DNA of 64,000 nucleotides from NCBI RefSeq assembly GCF_937616625.2, contig NC_065571.1, positions 7,194,501 to 7,258,500 on the forward strand, written 5' to 3'. The notes below the pieces were generated by a model, which saw only the letters and a program-made list of their open reading frames with translations, had not been told where the DNA came from and did not search any database. Positions 45,964 through 58,690 of the stretch are shown one piece after another (the first letter of the stretch is position 1; each line of letters begins with the position of its first letter). Both the position numbers and the translations under genes were made by a program. The DNA is from Mercurialis annua. Taxonomy: Eukaryota > Streptophyta > Magnoliopsida > Malpighiales > Euphorbiaceae.

Positions 45964-47785
45964 GGGGTATTTCTATTAAATAGCACCACCTTTAGCGTTT
46001 TTTGCGATTTAAGCCACTACTACAAATTGTCTCAATTATTAGCCCAAACTTTCCAATCTTTTTAATTAATAGCTCAGGTCCCAATTCCGGCATCTGAAAT
46101 CCCACGTGGCTCGCCGGATTGCCTTGTCAGCGCCAGCGTGGCCTCTTTATGCGACGTCGTTTTGGATTATTTCTACCAAATAACACGAACTACCATTTTA
46201 TCTCAAATATTAGCACAACCTTTTAAATATTTTTAAATTTTAGCCTAAAATCTGTTTTCGGCTATTGGAATCACAACTAACCCTACGTCACAGTTATAAA
46301 TTTACAATCCTAAAATCACAACCATAAAGTCACAAACTCTAAATGCTATGTATGCTATGTTACTATCAACTGTTACAGAATGCTATGTATGTTATCAATT
46401 GTTATTCACAGCTACTGAATGCTATGTATGTTATCAACTGTCAAGCCATATAAGTACAATAAATTAGTAGCTGAGTTAATAGCATCTACTTCATCTTAAT
46501 AATGGGTCATATAAGTGCAACAAATTAGTTTAATTGGTATAAATATATTTACGGGTTATATAAATGTCGCTCTCATGCAAACAATTACTATTTAAAAATG
46601 AATATTATATTTTGATATTTTAATTAATTTTAATTGTAAATGAAAATAATTTATTTAAAAACAAAGTATTATATTTGATATTTTGATTAATTTTAAAGTT
46701 AAATAACGGCTCATGTAAATATCTTAATTAACATTAATACATATAACGAGACATAAAAATGTCGCTCATGTGCGTAACATGTGATAATAATAAATTAATA
46801 TTATATATAAGGGGTCTTATTAATTAATATCACAAACGTGGCATAGTTTATATTTAAATAAAAATAATTATAATAATTTATTTACAAATAAAATATTATA
46901 TATAATATTTTAATTAATTTAAAATTTAAATAACGGATCATGTAAGTGTCGCTCACATTTGTAACACGTGGCGAAACGCTAATACTATGTATAAAACCAC
47001 GGGGGAGGGGGGAGGGACAGGCACATTTACGTTATTATCTTCTTCACTTTATAAAATATAATTATTAATTAAAAATTATTGAGATAATTATTAGAAAAGT
47101 ACTAATTAAATTAAACTACTATATTAAGATAATTGTTTAGAGTACTAATTAAAATAAACTATTATAAATATTTAACAATTACTATTTTAATTATATGTAA
47201 ATCATATAAAACTCTAAATAAGGAAAACTACTTTCAAAAAATTAATATTTTAATTATTATTTGATTTTTTTATTTAAATTCTTTATATATGATTATAAAA
47301 TTTATTATCAATTTAAAATGTTAAACTATTAAATTAATCATCCAAAGTATTATATAAGATAAATTATTCCTAATTAACTATTATTTTAAATATTATTTAA
47401 TAATTTGACGAGTCACACTGCGAGCCAAATGTGAAACACATGAAACGACATTAGTTATTCTTAAATGTGCACATTGGATTCCAATAGCTGAAAACAGATT
47501 TTAGGCTAAAATTTAAAAATATTTAAAAGATTGTGCTAATATTTGAGACAAAATGGTAGTTCGTGTTATTTGGTAGAAATAATCCAAAACGACGTCGCAT
47601 AAAGAGGCCACGCTGGCGCTGACAAGGCAATCCGGCGAGCCACGTGGGATTTCAGATGCCGGAATTGGGACCTGGGCTAATAATTAAAAAGATTGGAAAG
47701 TTTGGGCTAATAATTGAGACAATTTGTAGTAGTGGCTTAAATCGCAAAAAACGCTAAAGGTGGTGCTATTTAATAGAAATACCCC
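45964..47785. mobile_element. Non-autonomous Mutator-like element, 1.8 kb
   Basis: Inverted ends of about 310 bp (GGGGTATTTCTATTAAATAG… on both sides; shared GACGTCGTTTTGGATTATTT and CCACGTGGGATTTC). A perfect 9-bp target duplication AATTTAAAT lies at 45955-45963 and 47786-47794. The AT-rich core has no transposase ORF. Contains GCTATGTATG repeats near 46340-46430. Confidence 0.9.
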
Positions 47786-48055
47786 AATTTAAATTAGTGA
47801 ATTTAATACATATGTTGATTTCGTGTTGATTTCATGTTGATATTAAAACTGACGAAAAACATCAGCAGTAAAAAAAAGTCAAAATCCAAAAAAATAAAAA
47901 AAATTGAAAAAATTGAAATTAAAATATGTGATAAATATTAAGTGCAAGAATATAATGGTGAAAATAATAATTAAAAATGATGAAAGAAAACGATGGAAAA
48001 TGTGAATTAATATAAAAACTAAAGTTTGCAAAAAGTAATATAAAAGAAAAGAAAG

Positions 48056-48136
48056 CTGGTATGAAATGTAAAGATTTAAAAAAGGTGGTAAAAAAACTGG
48101 TATGAAATGTAAAGATTTAGAAAGGGTGGTAAAAAA
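48056..48136. repeat. 41-bp tandem duplication
   Basis: CTGGTATGAAATGTAAAGAT… occurs twice with period 41 and two base differences. Confidence 0.85.
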
Positions 48137-48471
48137 GTAAATGTTGGAGAAAAAACAGTATTTCATATAAAAAAGCTCTTAAAAGTTTTTCATTTTTGAG
48201 ATCTTATTCACGATATAGGCACATGTAGAAAACTAATTTCTATTACATGTTGCAAAAAATGAGTCTTTCTATGGTTATTTTATTTTTAGCAAAGTAAATC
48301 TTACATTGTTCACCTATCAAAGTTGGATGAATTTTTATCACATTCATCAAACGGTTAAATGAACAAAGTAAGGTAAAAATAAATTAACTGCAACCTTTCC
48401 ATGCAAATAATATTATGCAGACCAAATCATTTTTACGTCCTTGTTGACTTGCTCTAGGCATATTTTCTAAG

Positions 48472-48838
48472 TAGGAGTGAGCAAAAATTCGGTTAGTTTG
48501 ATTAATGTGATTAACTTGATAAATAAAAAATTTAGTTCAACTCCGACTAAGAGTTCCACAAATCAGTTAACAAAAGTAATTATTACTTTTTAGCTTTTTT
48601 TTAAAATTGTTTTTAAGAATTGTTTTTTTATGTTTTCATAAGTTTAACCGAATTAATAACAAAATAAATAGACAAAATTTATAAATTTGGCTTTGTATCA
48701 TTATGATTTTGATTAATTAAATTAATTAGATTTTAATTAATTTGGTTAATTTAGCTGATATAATTATTTAAAATTAAATAATTTCATTTCATTTAAATAG
48801 GTTGGATTTTAATAACACTGACCCTTTGCTCACTTTTA
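48472..48838. repeat. TIR repeat, TAGGAGTGAGCA ends
   Basis: Left end TAGGAGTGAGCAAAAATTCG; right end, inverted, TAAAAGTGAGCAAAGGGTCA. AT-rich core with TTAATTAGATTTTAATT words. Related to the GGTGTGCA family of other loci. Confidence 0.5.
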
Positions 48839-49785
48839 TTATTTTTGTAATGTCAGATTGCTTGTATGATTTTGGTAAATTAGTATTTGATAAATAAATA
48901 TTTTTTATATTTTTAATATAATTTTTGATGTACTAAAAATAATATGATTGCAATAATAGTTTCAATATTATTTTTATTAAAAGAAATTAATTTAACATTC
49001 ATAAATATTATTGACTCGTATAATTATAAATATAGCAATATGTTCTTTTTTAATGAGTAAATTTAATTATTATTTCAAAATAAAGAAATACAGACAACCT
49101 ATAAAATAAAATAAATTTATTATTATGGATCTGAAATGTAAATTTATTTAATTTTATAATTTTTATACTCCCTACATTACATAATATGCGTCGTTTTGAC
49201 TATTTCATACAAATTACGAAAATAATAGATAGTATGTGTTGATTTATATATATTTTATTAAATTTTTCATATTTAATTACAATTACTTTTATATTTGATT
49301 ATTTTCCTTAGTTTCACAAGGTTGTTTATTCATAGGAATAAACTTGAAAATAGCAACAAATGTTATGGTCCGAAGAAATAATTTCATCGTGGACTAAATT
49401 TTTAACTTCAAAGTGAAGAAACGTTATGAATCAGAAGGAATAATTTTTATTTAATAAGTAAATTAATTTTATATTTAACTGAAAGCAATTCTTTAACTAA
49501 TAAATTATTTCTTTCGGTTGATTCTATTTTACATAAATTAAAAAATAACAAATATGTCTTGATTTAAATATATTTTTTATCAAATTATCCATAGGAACTA
49601 TTACTATTATTTTTACATTTGATTAATATTTTTAATTTTATTAAATTATTTGTTGATGGAGAATAGCAATAAATGCTCTTTTAATATTTTAAAGTAACAA
49701 GTATTATAAATCATTTTTTAGATGCAGTAAATATTATGGATCCAAAAAAATAATAAAAAATACTCCATTTGGATTTATAATCCAT

Positions 49786-49869
49786 TTAGAGATTACAAAT
49801 TATGGATTTATAGATTAAAAATAATATTATGGAGTAACTTAGAGATTACAAATTATGGATTTATAGATT
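49786..49869. repeat. 31-bp direct repeat, spacing 53
   Basis: TTAGAGATTACAAATTATGG… at 49786 and 49839, identical as read. Confidence 0.85.
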
Positions 49870-50210
49870 TTTTTTAGAACAAAGGATTTATTGAAGTTAT
49901 AAAATATAAACTACTAATAACGAGATTATGATTTATGATCCATTTGGATGATCCCACTCATCCTAAATGATGCCAATTTATTATTCTTTTTCCAAAAAAA
50001 ATGTTGCCACTTCACTTTACTAAGCAAACGAAACGTGGTCGAATCTCAAATCACAGCCGTCCATTAACAGTATTCCCACCATCACTAACTTTCAACCGTC
50101 CATCACTTACCCCAATCTCGATCCTCACACTCCCCACGTCTAGCACTTAACTCTTCAATAATCCTACGTGTAATTTAATCGCATTTTAAATCCGCATTTC
50201 AAGTCCGTCC

Positions 50211-50217
50211 TATAAAA
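50211..50217 (+). promoter_or_regulatory. Likely TATA box of the DEK gene
   Basis: TATAAAA in a less AT-rich context (TCCGTCC before it), followed by a CT-rich leader with GAGAGAGTGAGTGAGTGAG. The leader is probably spliced (donor GTAAGT at 50347, acceptor GGCAG at 51178 or ACAG at 51148), since the ATG is 1 kb away. Confidence 0.6.
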
Positions 50218-50912
50218 TTCCCATTTTATTTTCCTTTTGTTTTTTCTTCAATATTTCACTTTCAATTAACGAAAAACCGAAGCTGAGAGAGTGAGTGAGT
50301 GAGCTCGTTTTTCCAAATCGAAGAAATTAGGGTTTGTAAAATCTCTGTAAGTTCCTCAATTTTGTCTTAATTTATTTCGTTTTTCTAATTTCAGCTGAAT
50401 TGTTATCTTGTCGGGTTTTAGTTGACCTTTTGTTAATTTCATTGTAGTACGGAATTGGTGGTTTAAGTTTAGGGTTCTTAAAAAAAGTTGAATTTAGTTT
50501 TTTTGTTCTTTAATAATCGAGGGGAATTTATTATGAACTTGTAATTAGGGCTAAATTGAGGTTAATTTAAGTACTTGTAGTCTTTATTTAGCTTAATTTG
50601 TACATTCTGTAAAGATATTTGCAAAGTATGCAGAATTCTGATTCGTTGTACTATTTCCTTTTTGTATGAATTAGTTCAAGCTCTTGTAGATCTTTTGAAT
50701 TTTATATGATCTGTTGACTTCATTTTTTTGTTTTATACAGGCCAGTCCTTTATTTTCTGCTTTTAATTTAAATGTTTTGCTTATATTTTTATGGGGATTT
50801 TCTACTGAATTATTTTAGGTGGGTGGGGCTGTAGATCAAATATGGTTCACTTGAATTTTGAAAAGAAAATTGTTGCTTGCTGTTGTTGTATTGTATGAAG
50901 ATTTAACCTTTA

Positions 50913-50916
<4 letters not shown>

Positions 50917-50946
<30 letters not shown>
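50917..50946. repeat. (AT)15 microsatellite in the 5'-UTR intron of the DEK gene
   Basis: Thirty bases of perfect AT repeat. Confidence 0.95.
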
Positions 50947-50948
<2 letters not shown>

Positions 50949-51215
50949 TGGCATTTGTATGTTCTTTTTAGAAATTTACCTAGCTAATTCTGACCTCTAA
51001 TTATTTTGGATAAATCTCTGCCAAGGAGTTAGTAAGGCTCTGATTTTAGTTTTTCTAGGTGCACGTTTTTTTTCTTTTTTGTTGATCTGTGAATGATTAT
51101 TTCCTTTTTTCTAATTGAGTCCTTTTTTTTATTTTGCGTGAATACAGCTTTAAGGCGTAAAAAGATTTCTACTGGCAGGTCTGAAGTTTGATCTCTGTTG
51201 TATATTGGACTGCTA

Positions 51216-54200
51216 ATGGGTGAAGAAGAAACAGCAGCTGAAGTTCAAGAGGTAGCAGCAAATGGGAGTGCTGCACCAGATAAGTCTGTTGAGGTTGTAA
51301 CTGGGAAAAGGGAAGAGGAAAATATTGAAGTGAAAGCCATGGATGCAGATAAAGTTGATAATGAGGAAGAAATAGCAACTGAAGTTCAGGAGGTAGCAGA
51401 AAATGGAAGTGCTGGATCAGATAAATCTGTTGAAGTTGTAACTGGGAATAAGGAAGAGGAAAATAATGAAGTGAAAGCCATGGATGCAGATAAAGTTGAT
51501 AATGAGGAAGAAACAGCAACTGAAGTTCAAGTGGTAGCAGTAAATGGGGGTGCTGGACCAGATAGATCTGTTGAAGTTGTAACTGGGAATAAGGAAGAGG
51601 AAAATAATGAAGTGAAATCCATGGATGAAGATAAAGTTGATAATGAGGAAGAAACATCAACTGAAGTTCAAGAGGTAGCAGAAAATGGGAGTGCTGGACC
51701 AGATAAATCTGTTGAAGTTGTAATTGGGAATAAGGAAGAGGAAAATAATGAAGTGAAAGCCATGGATGCAGATAAAGTTGATAATGGGGAAAGTGGCACT
51801 GAGAAGATGGATGAAGACCCCAAGGTGAATGAAGAAAATGGAAACAACATAGAAAAGAAAAAGGAAAAGGTAGAAGCAGAGAAAGAAAAAGAAAAGGAAC
51901 AGGTGGAAGAGAAAGAGAAGGAAGAGGTAGAAGCAGAGGAAGAAAAAGAAAAGGAACCGGTGGAAGAGAAAAAAGAGGTAGAAGCTGAGGAAGAAAAAGA
52001 ACAGGAACCGGTGGAACAGAAAGCGAAGGAAAAGGAGGAAGTAGAAAAGGAACAGGTAGAAGAGGAAAAAAAGGAAAAGGAAACGGTAGAAGCAGAGGAA
52101 GAAAAAGAAATGGAATTAGTGGAAGAGAAAGAAAAGGAAAAGGAAGAGGTAGAAGCAGTGCAAGAAAAAGAAATGGAATTGGTGAAAGAGAAAGAAAAGG
52201 AAGAGGTAGAAGCAGAGGAAGACAAAGAAATGGAATTGGTGGAAGAGAAAGAAAAGGAGAAGGAAGAGGTAGAAGCAGATGAAGAAAAAGAAATGGAATT
52301 GGTGGAAGAGAAAGAAAAAGAGAAGGAAGAGGTAGACGTAGATGAAGAAAAAGAAACGGAATTGGTGGAAGAGAAGGAAGAGGTAGAAGCAGAGGAGGAA
52401 AAAGAATTGGTAGAAGAGAAAGAAAAGGAGAAGAAAGAGGTGGAAGTTGAGGAAGAAAAAGAAATGAATTTGGCGAAAGAGAAAGAAAAGGAAACGGAAG
52501 AGGTAGGAGCAGAAGAAGAAGAAAAAGAAACGGAACAAGCAGAAGAGAATGAAAAGGAAGAGGTAGAAGAGCAAGAAAAAGAATATGTGGAAGAAGAAGT
52601 CAAAGAAAAGGAAGAGCCTGAAGAAGAAGAAAAGAAGGAAACTCAAACTGAAGCAGTTGATGAAGCGACTGGCTCAAAGGAAGATACAGAGATTGAAGAA
52701 AAGGACGACTCTGAAGAAGACTTGGAAGAGCAAGAAAAAGAATATGTGGAAGAAGAAGTCAAAGAAAAGGAAGAGCCTGAAGAAGAAGAAAAGAAAGAAA
52801 CTCAAACTGAAGCAGTTGATGAAGCGACTGGCTCAAAGGAAGATACAGAGATTGAAGAAAAGGACGACTCTGAAGAAGACTTGGAAGAGGAGGTTGATGG
52901 ATCCGAGGAGAAAGGTGAGAAGGCAAAAGGAAGCAAAGAGAAGGGGCGGAATGGAAACAAGAAACGAAAGAGACGTGGGTCCAAAACTGAAAAGAAGAAG
53001 AAGGTGGTGGAAGCAAAGAAGGATCTAGAGCCAAGGACCCCTACCACTAATAGACCGCAGCGTGAGAGAAAATCGGTTGAAAGGCTGGTAGCGACTATTG
53101 ACAAAGATGCTGCTAAAGAATTCCACATCGAGAAGGTGCTTTTTGTCTTTTTCAATTTTTTTTATGGATTCCATTTTCCTAAGAAACGACTTATTTACCA
53201 TTCGGTAATTTAATAATTCTTTTCCGCTTTGGAAATTGCAGGGCAGTGGTACGCCTCTAAAAGATATTCCTAACGGTACGGTTGCATTTTGTTCATGCTT
53301 ATTTGGTTGTTAAGGGCTGCTCTTGCTCTCTCATAGTTTAATCATCAATGTGCTTCAGTTTTGGTTATGTATGTTCACCTGTAGTGATGCATCGGTGTGG
53401 GTTGGTTATGTGGGTAATGAAAGGTTTGGAAGTCTGAAATATAGCTCAAATGGGTAGCTCAATTGTTTAGTTGGCCAGATAAGCAACTGATGGGAAGTAA
53501 AGACGGCAATTTCTCAGATATTAACTTCCAAAGCATTGATGGTTGTGTTCTAATTTCCAATAAAAAAACATTATGTATATGATACTCTGATGGTTGTTCA
53601 GAAGATATTTTGTTGATTATAGCTTCCTTTTATTTAGTTTTATTTCTATGGAACTTCCCATCATAATCAATGCTCTCGCTGCTATTTCTATAAATGGGGT
53701 TTAGGTTTATCAGAACTGGAAAACTTGTGTATGAATTGGGAAAGTTTCAATCATAATGTGATGTTATATAGATTACTAAAGAAGTGGTAAACTTATTCAG
53801 ATGCAATTACCAATCTGTTTTACATTACTGTACTGAACTTGAAATCTTTTTGATTTTTCAGTTGCATTTAAGTTATCCAGAAAAAAGAATGATGATAACG
53901 TCAGGCTGCTTCATACAATTCTTTATGGAAGAAGGGGGAAGGTAATTTCATTTACTTTTAGCAAAGACATAATATTTAACTTTCTATAATATTTGTCAAT
54001 GGGATGCAAAAGCACATTGATGGTATTTCTCTACCTTTCCCTTATGCAACTTCAGTTCCTTGCTGTTGCAGGCTGTTGAGTTCAAGAGCAATGTATCTCG
54101 CTTTTCTGGATTTGTTTGGCGTGAAAATGAGGTGACGTATATTTTGTTTCTTATGAAAAAAAGGTTCTATGTATTGAGTATTTGTAGGGCTGGAGGAGGT

Positions 54201-57200
54201 TTCTGATTGCTGTTGGTATCCTGATTAAATTTCTATATGGTCTCGTCATTGTTGCAGGAGAAGCAAAAGAGTAAAGTGAGAGAGAAATTTGACAAGTGTA
54301 ACAAAGAGAAACTATTGGAATTCTGTGATGTGTTTGATATATCAATTGCCAAGACTACCACCAAGAAGGTGCATTAATAAAGTTTCTATCTCATTGTAGG
54401 CATCAACTGTTAATGTGTCCAAATATATATTATAGTTTTCCATGGTTTCTGCTAACTTCTGAGCTTCAGATTTAATTATTTTATTTTAAACTAGCTTAAC
54501 AATGATTTTCTACTGTGTATGTCTGTTTTAAGTAACAACCATGAAGACAAACTGGGAAATGATTCAATTAACAATTCTTAGCAGCTCCAGTGACTAGTAA
54601 TATGCATTATACTTTCACTTGCCATCTGCTTGTTCTCTACTATTATTATGATGCAGCGGCGTGATCTTGCAGTTAACTTGTTGTGTTTGTGCCTAAATAT
54701 TTATGCTTCCGTTTTGTTTTTGTTTCGACTGTTTGGTTCAGTGACGTGTTTCTGATGATCTCTAAATGTGCATGCAGGAAGATATTGTTGCAAAACTGAT
54801 AGACTTTTTGGTGGCCCCTCATCCTACGACTACTGCACTACTTGCAGAAAGAGAGAAGGTTTGCTGGGCTATTTTATCATTTCTTATAAGTTAAACATTC
54901 TAAGATGTACAATATTTCAGCTTGGTGACTACTTCTTGTGACATTATTATATATCATCATTAGGCAAGTAAAAGCAAAAAGCGGAAGAGGGCAACCAAAA
55001 GCTCGGCCTCTGGGAACGCATCTTCAAAACGCTCATCAAAGGTCTGTTTCTTTTGGTACTGTTAGATTAATGGTTTATTGTTATATCTGGTTGGAAATGT
55101 ATTGTACATTCTCATTATAAAGCAGAAAAGCTATTGCCTCCATTTGTTTTATAATTTGTGTTGGACAACCCATTGCGCTTCTTTGGGAAGAGATGAGAGA
55201 TCATTATTCTCTCAGCTGTTATTGCAAATATTTCTTCTCTTCTTTAGATGTCTACATCAAAGTGTGAATGAGTATAAGACCTTCCCTACATTTTGATATT
55301 TCTTGCAAAATGTTGGATGCCCTTTGTCAAACTTAATGAAGAACTTATCTTTATACTCCCTCCATCTCATAAAATTGGAAAAATTACTACTTTTGGTGTT
55401 CCATAAAGGCATAGAGATAGAAACACTTGCTACTTTTTATGTTAGTTGAAGACAAAATTATCAAATTACCCATCTGAACTTATTATATATATTAAATACA
55501 GTAGCTTTGGTTTTTTAAATCATTATTACTTTAAAAAATTAAAAGGGTATTTTGAGAACATTATAATAATCTTAAGTACTTAACTATAATTAACTAATTT
55601 CTCAATACTTGTGAAAGTATATTTTTCTATCGTTATGAGATGGATAGAGTATATGTATTAGATTTTGCAATTTGCACTACTTGTGCTGTATATCTATCGT
55701 GCTGTTCTCAAATCTATTCCAAGTACAGTAAGTGTAAGTTGGAGTTGAAGTACCATCATTGCTTCTACTAACCAAAGCTTGATTATTCCAATTTGATAAT
55801 TCTTTCTTCATCTTTATAAAGATTAATTTATATGTTTTGTTATTATCTTTTACAAATATGCATGAATTTTGCAGAGTCGGAAACGCTCTGAGGGTTCCTC
55901 AAAAACAACTGATTCAGAAGATGAGACGGAAGAAGAAAAGGAAGAGGATGATGATGAAGAAAAAGAAGATATGGTAGAAGAGGAAAACGGAAATGGCGTT
56001 GCAGAAGAATCTGATGCTGAGATGTCCGAACAGTCCGAAAAAGAAAAAACTGAGTCTGAACAAGAATCTGAAGAAGATACTGCTAAACGCAAGAGATCAA
56101 AAACTTCCTCCATAAAGAAGGCATCTGCTGAAAAAGCCAATACCAAGAAGAGTGTAATTATTTCCAGTAAATCCAGCCCTCCACCAAAAATAGCAGTTAA
56201 AAAATCTTCATCAAAACGCTCTGAAGCTGATGATGACAGTGATGCTAGTCCGAAAGTTTTTTCAAGGAAGAAGAAAATTGGAAAACCAGTGAAGGAAAAG
56301 TCATCCCCTCCTAAAAAGTCGCCTGCCAAGGAGAGAACGCGTAATTTTCATTTGTTTCTTTGGTTAATCTGCAGTGTTGAATTTTTTTTATGAAAAGCAT
56401 ACTAAAACTTATTCGTCATTTGAAGGTAAAAAGGCTACAAAAGGTAAGGAAAAGGTTAAAGTGAAAGACGAGGAACTGAAGCCATCTAATGATGATCTTA
56501 GAGATGCCATTTGTGAAATTCTCAAGGAGGTCGACTTCAATACGGTAAGATCTAAAATATTAATTAACTACTTCTTTTAGTGACTTGACCTAAAGAAGCC
56601 AGCTGGTTTCACCCTTAAAAGGCCATTTAAGGTAGCTTTCCTGATAGCATTTTTGTCATGGCTGCTGTGATTCTCCTAAACAATTTATAAAGATCTGGTC
56701 CTAGGCAATTCCTGAACTTTGGTTCTTGTCTTTGCATAGAGTTGCTATAAACCAATGGGTTGCATACTCCTAAAATGCTTCCTCTACTGTTCCGTGAAGC
56801 AGCATTACTTATCCCAAGATATATTGTTCACTGTATGATGCTCGGAAACTGGCAAAACATTGATATGCACCAGCCACCAAGGCTTATCTAATAGAGTAGA
56901 AATTGAACCATTTGTTTTATCATTTTAAAGAAATTCAGATTACTTGTGTTTCATGCAGGGCTGTGACTTGTCTTTGTAATATTCTGAAAGTGCATCTTAT
57001 TAATCTGCTATTTATTTTCTGGATCAGATTGGCATAGATTATCAATTTGTGCTTGCCAGTTCTTTAATTGGTTTCGTTATGCAATTTTATTTGTATATTT
57101 TTTTGCAGGCTACGTTCACCGACATTCTAAAGCAACTTGGTATGTGTTCTTCATTTCTGCTGTTTGAACAAATTTTGTGGTTTTTTTTGTCTCTAAGTGA

Positions 57201-57929
57201 ATGGACTTTAAAACATTACGTCTGCTGGCCAATGGTAGATGCATTTAATAGGTTTTTGTTAATGATTCTAATGTTTTGGGTCAACATAGCTCTTGATTTT
57301 GTAATATTTAGAAAGTATTGACCGGTATGTTAATGAGAGTTAAAAGATGAAAGCACACATATCTCTTGTTATAAATTGAAGTTAATCCTTTAAAAGAGAA
57401 GAACAAAAATGACTCTTAGTGGAAAAGCAAGTGATTATGATTGATGAATTGCATGTATGACAGACTAGAACTTTGGAATGATAAAATCTGAAGCAGCTTC
57501 TTACTGAATTGGGTACGGGTGGTTTTGTGGGAAGAAAGTTGCATGGTGGTGTTGCAGTTTCTTTTGCTTTGCTTGAAATGACCGGAATTTTTTTAGTCTT
57601 AAGATAAATTCTAAATAAAGGATCGGAACATCATAAACATTCTCGGGGAGTAATTGCCTTCAAATGAAAATAATTTCTTTTTAAATTTTTTGTTTTGGAA
57701 GTTGTTGCGTAGAATATGAAAGCTTGTGATTTTATCCCTTGCTTAAAAGTTGATGGGTTGCATTTCAGTTAAGCAATTTAATGCCGATCTCATGTCAAGA
57801 AAGTCGTCCATTAAACTAATCATTCAAGATGAGCTCACCAAATTAGCTGATGCGGCTGAGGATGAAGATGGAGAAGATGATGCTGACAAGGATGAAATTC
57901 AGCTTTCACATCAAGAGGTTGAAGCCTGA
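51216..57929 (+). CDS. DEK: DEK-domain chromatin-associated protein with expanded acidic N-terminus
   Basis: Exons 51216-53135, 53242-53275, 53862-53941, 54072-54131, 54258-54368, 54778-54858, 54964-55041, 55875-56340, 56426-56544, 57109-57139, 57769-57929 give 1046 aa, all phases consistent. Residues 3-190 are four 47-aa repeats; about 200-590 is a Glu/Lys/Val low-complexity tract; then a basic stretch with KKRKRR-type signals. The SAP/DEK core is about 652-762 (VAFKLSRKKNDDNVRLLHTI, GRRGKAVEFKSNV, FSGFVW, EKLLEFCDVFDI). An acidic/basic linker follows, then the DEK C-terminal domain about 962-1022 (PSNDDLRDAICEILKEVDF, LMSRKSSIKLIIQDEL). Plant DEK3-like proteins bind histones and DNA and shape chromatin and stress responses. 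Unusually long because of the N-terminal repeats. A Stowaway MITE lies in intron 7. ATG at 51216 is the first in frame. Confidence 0.92.
51222..51785 (+). repeat. Four tandem 141-bp coding repeats in DEK
   Basis: Units 51222-51362, 51363-51503, 51504-51644, 51645-51785. Each encodes a 47-aa block with EVQEVAENGSAGPDKSVEVV and NKEEENNEVKAMDADKVDN. All are in frame and of equal length, with few substitutions, so recent expansion is likely. Confidence 0.92.
52566..52883 (+). repeat. Tandem 159-bp coding duplication in DEK
   Basis: Units 52566-52724 and 52725-52883 encode the same 53 residues (EEQEKEYVEEEVKEKEEP…KDDSEEDL) and differ at about one silent base. Confidence 0.92.
55356..55649. mobile_element. 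Stowaway-like MITE in DEK intron 7
   Basis: CTCCCTCCATCTCATAA at the left end; TTATGAGATGGATAGAG at the right. TA/TA at 55354-55355 and 55650-55651. 294 bp, non-coding. Confidence 0.85.
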
Positions 57930-58690
57930 AGCCTGAAACCTGTATAATTATTATTGCAAGAAAACTGTGCAGTTATTTAAGAATTATCAACCGAGTTTTT
58001 ACGTAGCTTTTGCTTACATATATAACTGTTTAGTCTGTCCATATAATTAACTGTTGGTGTTAAATTCGCTGGCAGGGCAAAACTAGTTTTCATTATCTTG
58101 TTTTTGGGGTTACAGAAGCTAGTATTTATTAGGAATTGTATTGCTGGATAGCTAATACTGTGTATGTACGCCTTAACTTCATATGTAGAGAACTTTTTGC
58201 CCCTGTATTTAACAGTTTTTAACGTTTCAAATCAATTTTTATCTGAGTTAACTTGGAGATTGCAGTTGATCCGAGCTGGCCGTCTTTACGTGCACTGAAT
58301 TTGAGTGTAATTTAATACCATTCTGTTGCTTGGTCCTGTCAATGAAGATATAGGAAGGGGCAAAGAGACGCCGGTAATTGATAGCCAAAGTATGATAGCC
58401 CGTCTTGCCTCAATTCCACCCCCGCTGCCTTTACTGCACCGTCTTTTCCATGGTCGAGTCTAGGAGTGTCAAAACGGGTTGGGTTGGAGGGCTGTGTTCA
58501 TGGTCGACATTGGCCCTTGTCATCCAAGCATTATGATTAAAGAAAAAGTAAAGGAAGTCGAACTTAATTTTTAAGCAATTGAAGACTATTAATGCTAGTC
58601 TTAATATCATTTCAAATTACATGACTAACACAGCGTTTGATTGAGGGCATTATAATCAAGCATGATTAGTTATTAACGAATAGTCTCGCC
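57930..58690. other. 3' flank of the DEK gene
   Basis: Contains the DEK 3' UTR. 58330-58520 is less AT-rich and includes TAGGAGTGTCAAAACGGGTTG, again like the GGTGTGCA repeat ends. No gene seen. Confidence 0.5.

Larger units (their letters stand above)
47786..50210. other. AT-rich spacer and upstream region of the DEK gene
   Basis: Contains a 41-bp tandem duplication, a TIR repeat (48472-48838), a possible Stowaway-like end at 49171 (ATACTCCCTACATTACATAA) without a clear partner, and a 31-bp direct repeat at 49786 and 49839. The last 200 bp before 50210 are less AT-rich and are the likely DEK promoter. Confidence 0.5.

Noticed and set aside
47879..48166. 95-aa Phe/Leu/Ile-rich - strand ORF
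   Set aside because: Reverse of A-rich low-complexity DNA overlapping a tandem repeat; hydrophobic composition comes from TTT/TTC runs, not a real membrane protein.
51668..52646. Long - strand ORFs (Ser/Phe-rich) opposite DEK
   Set aside because: They are mirror images of the GAA/GAG-rich Glu/Lys coding repeat (TTC/TCT/TCC on the other strand), with no start context or family similarity.
52585..53028. + strand ORF of Lys/Arg-rich protein in another frame of DEK
   Set aside because: Frame shadow of the repetitive AAG/GAA sequence; the DEK frame is continuous through this stretch and joins to the downstream exons.
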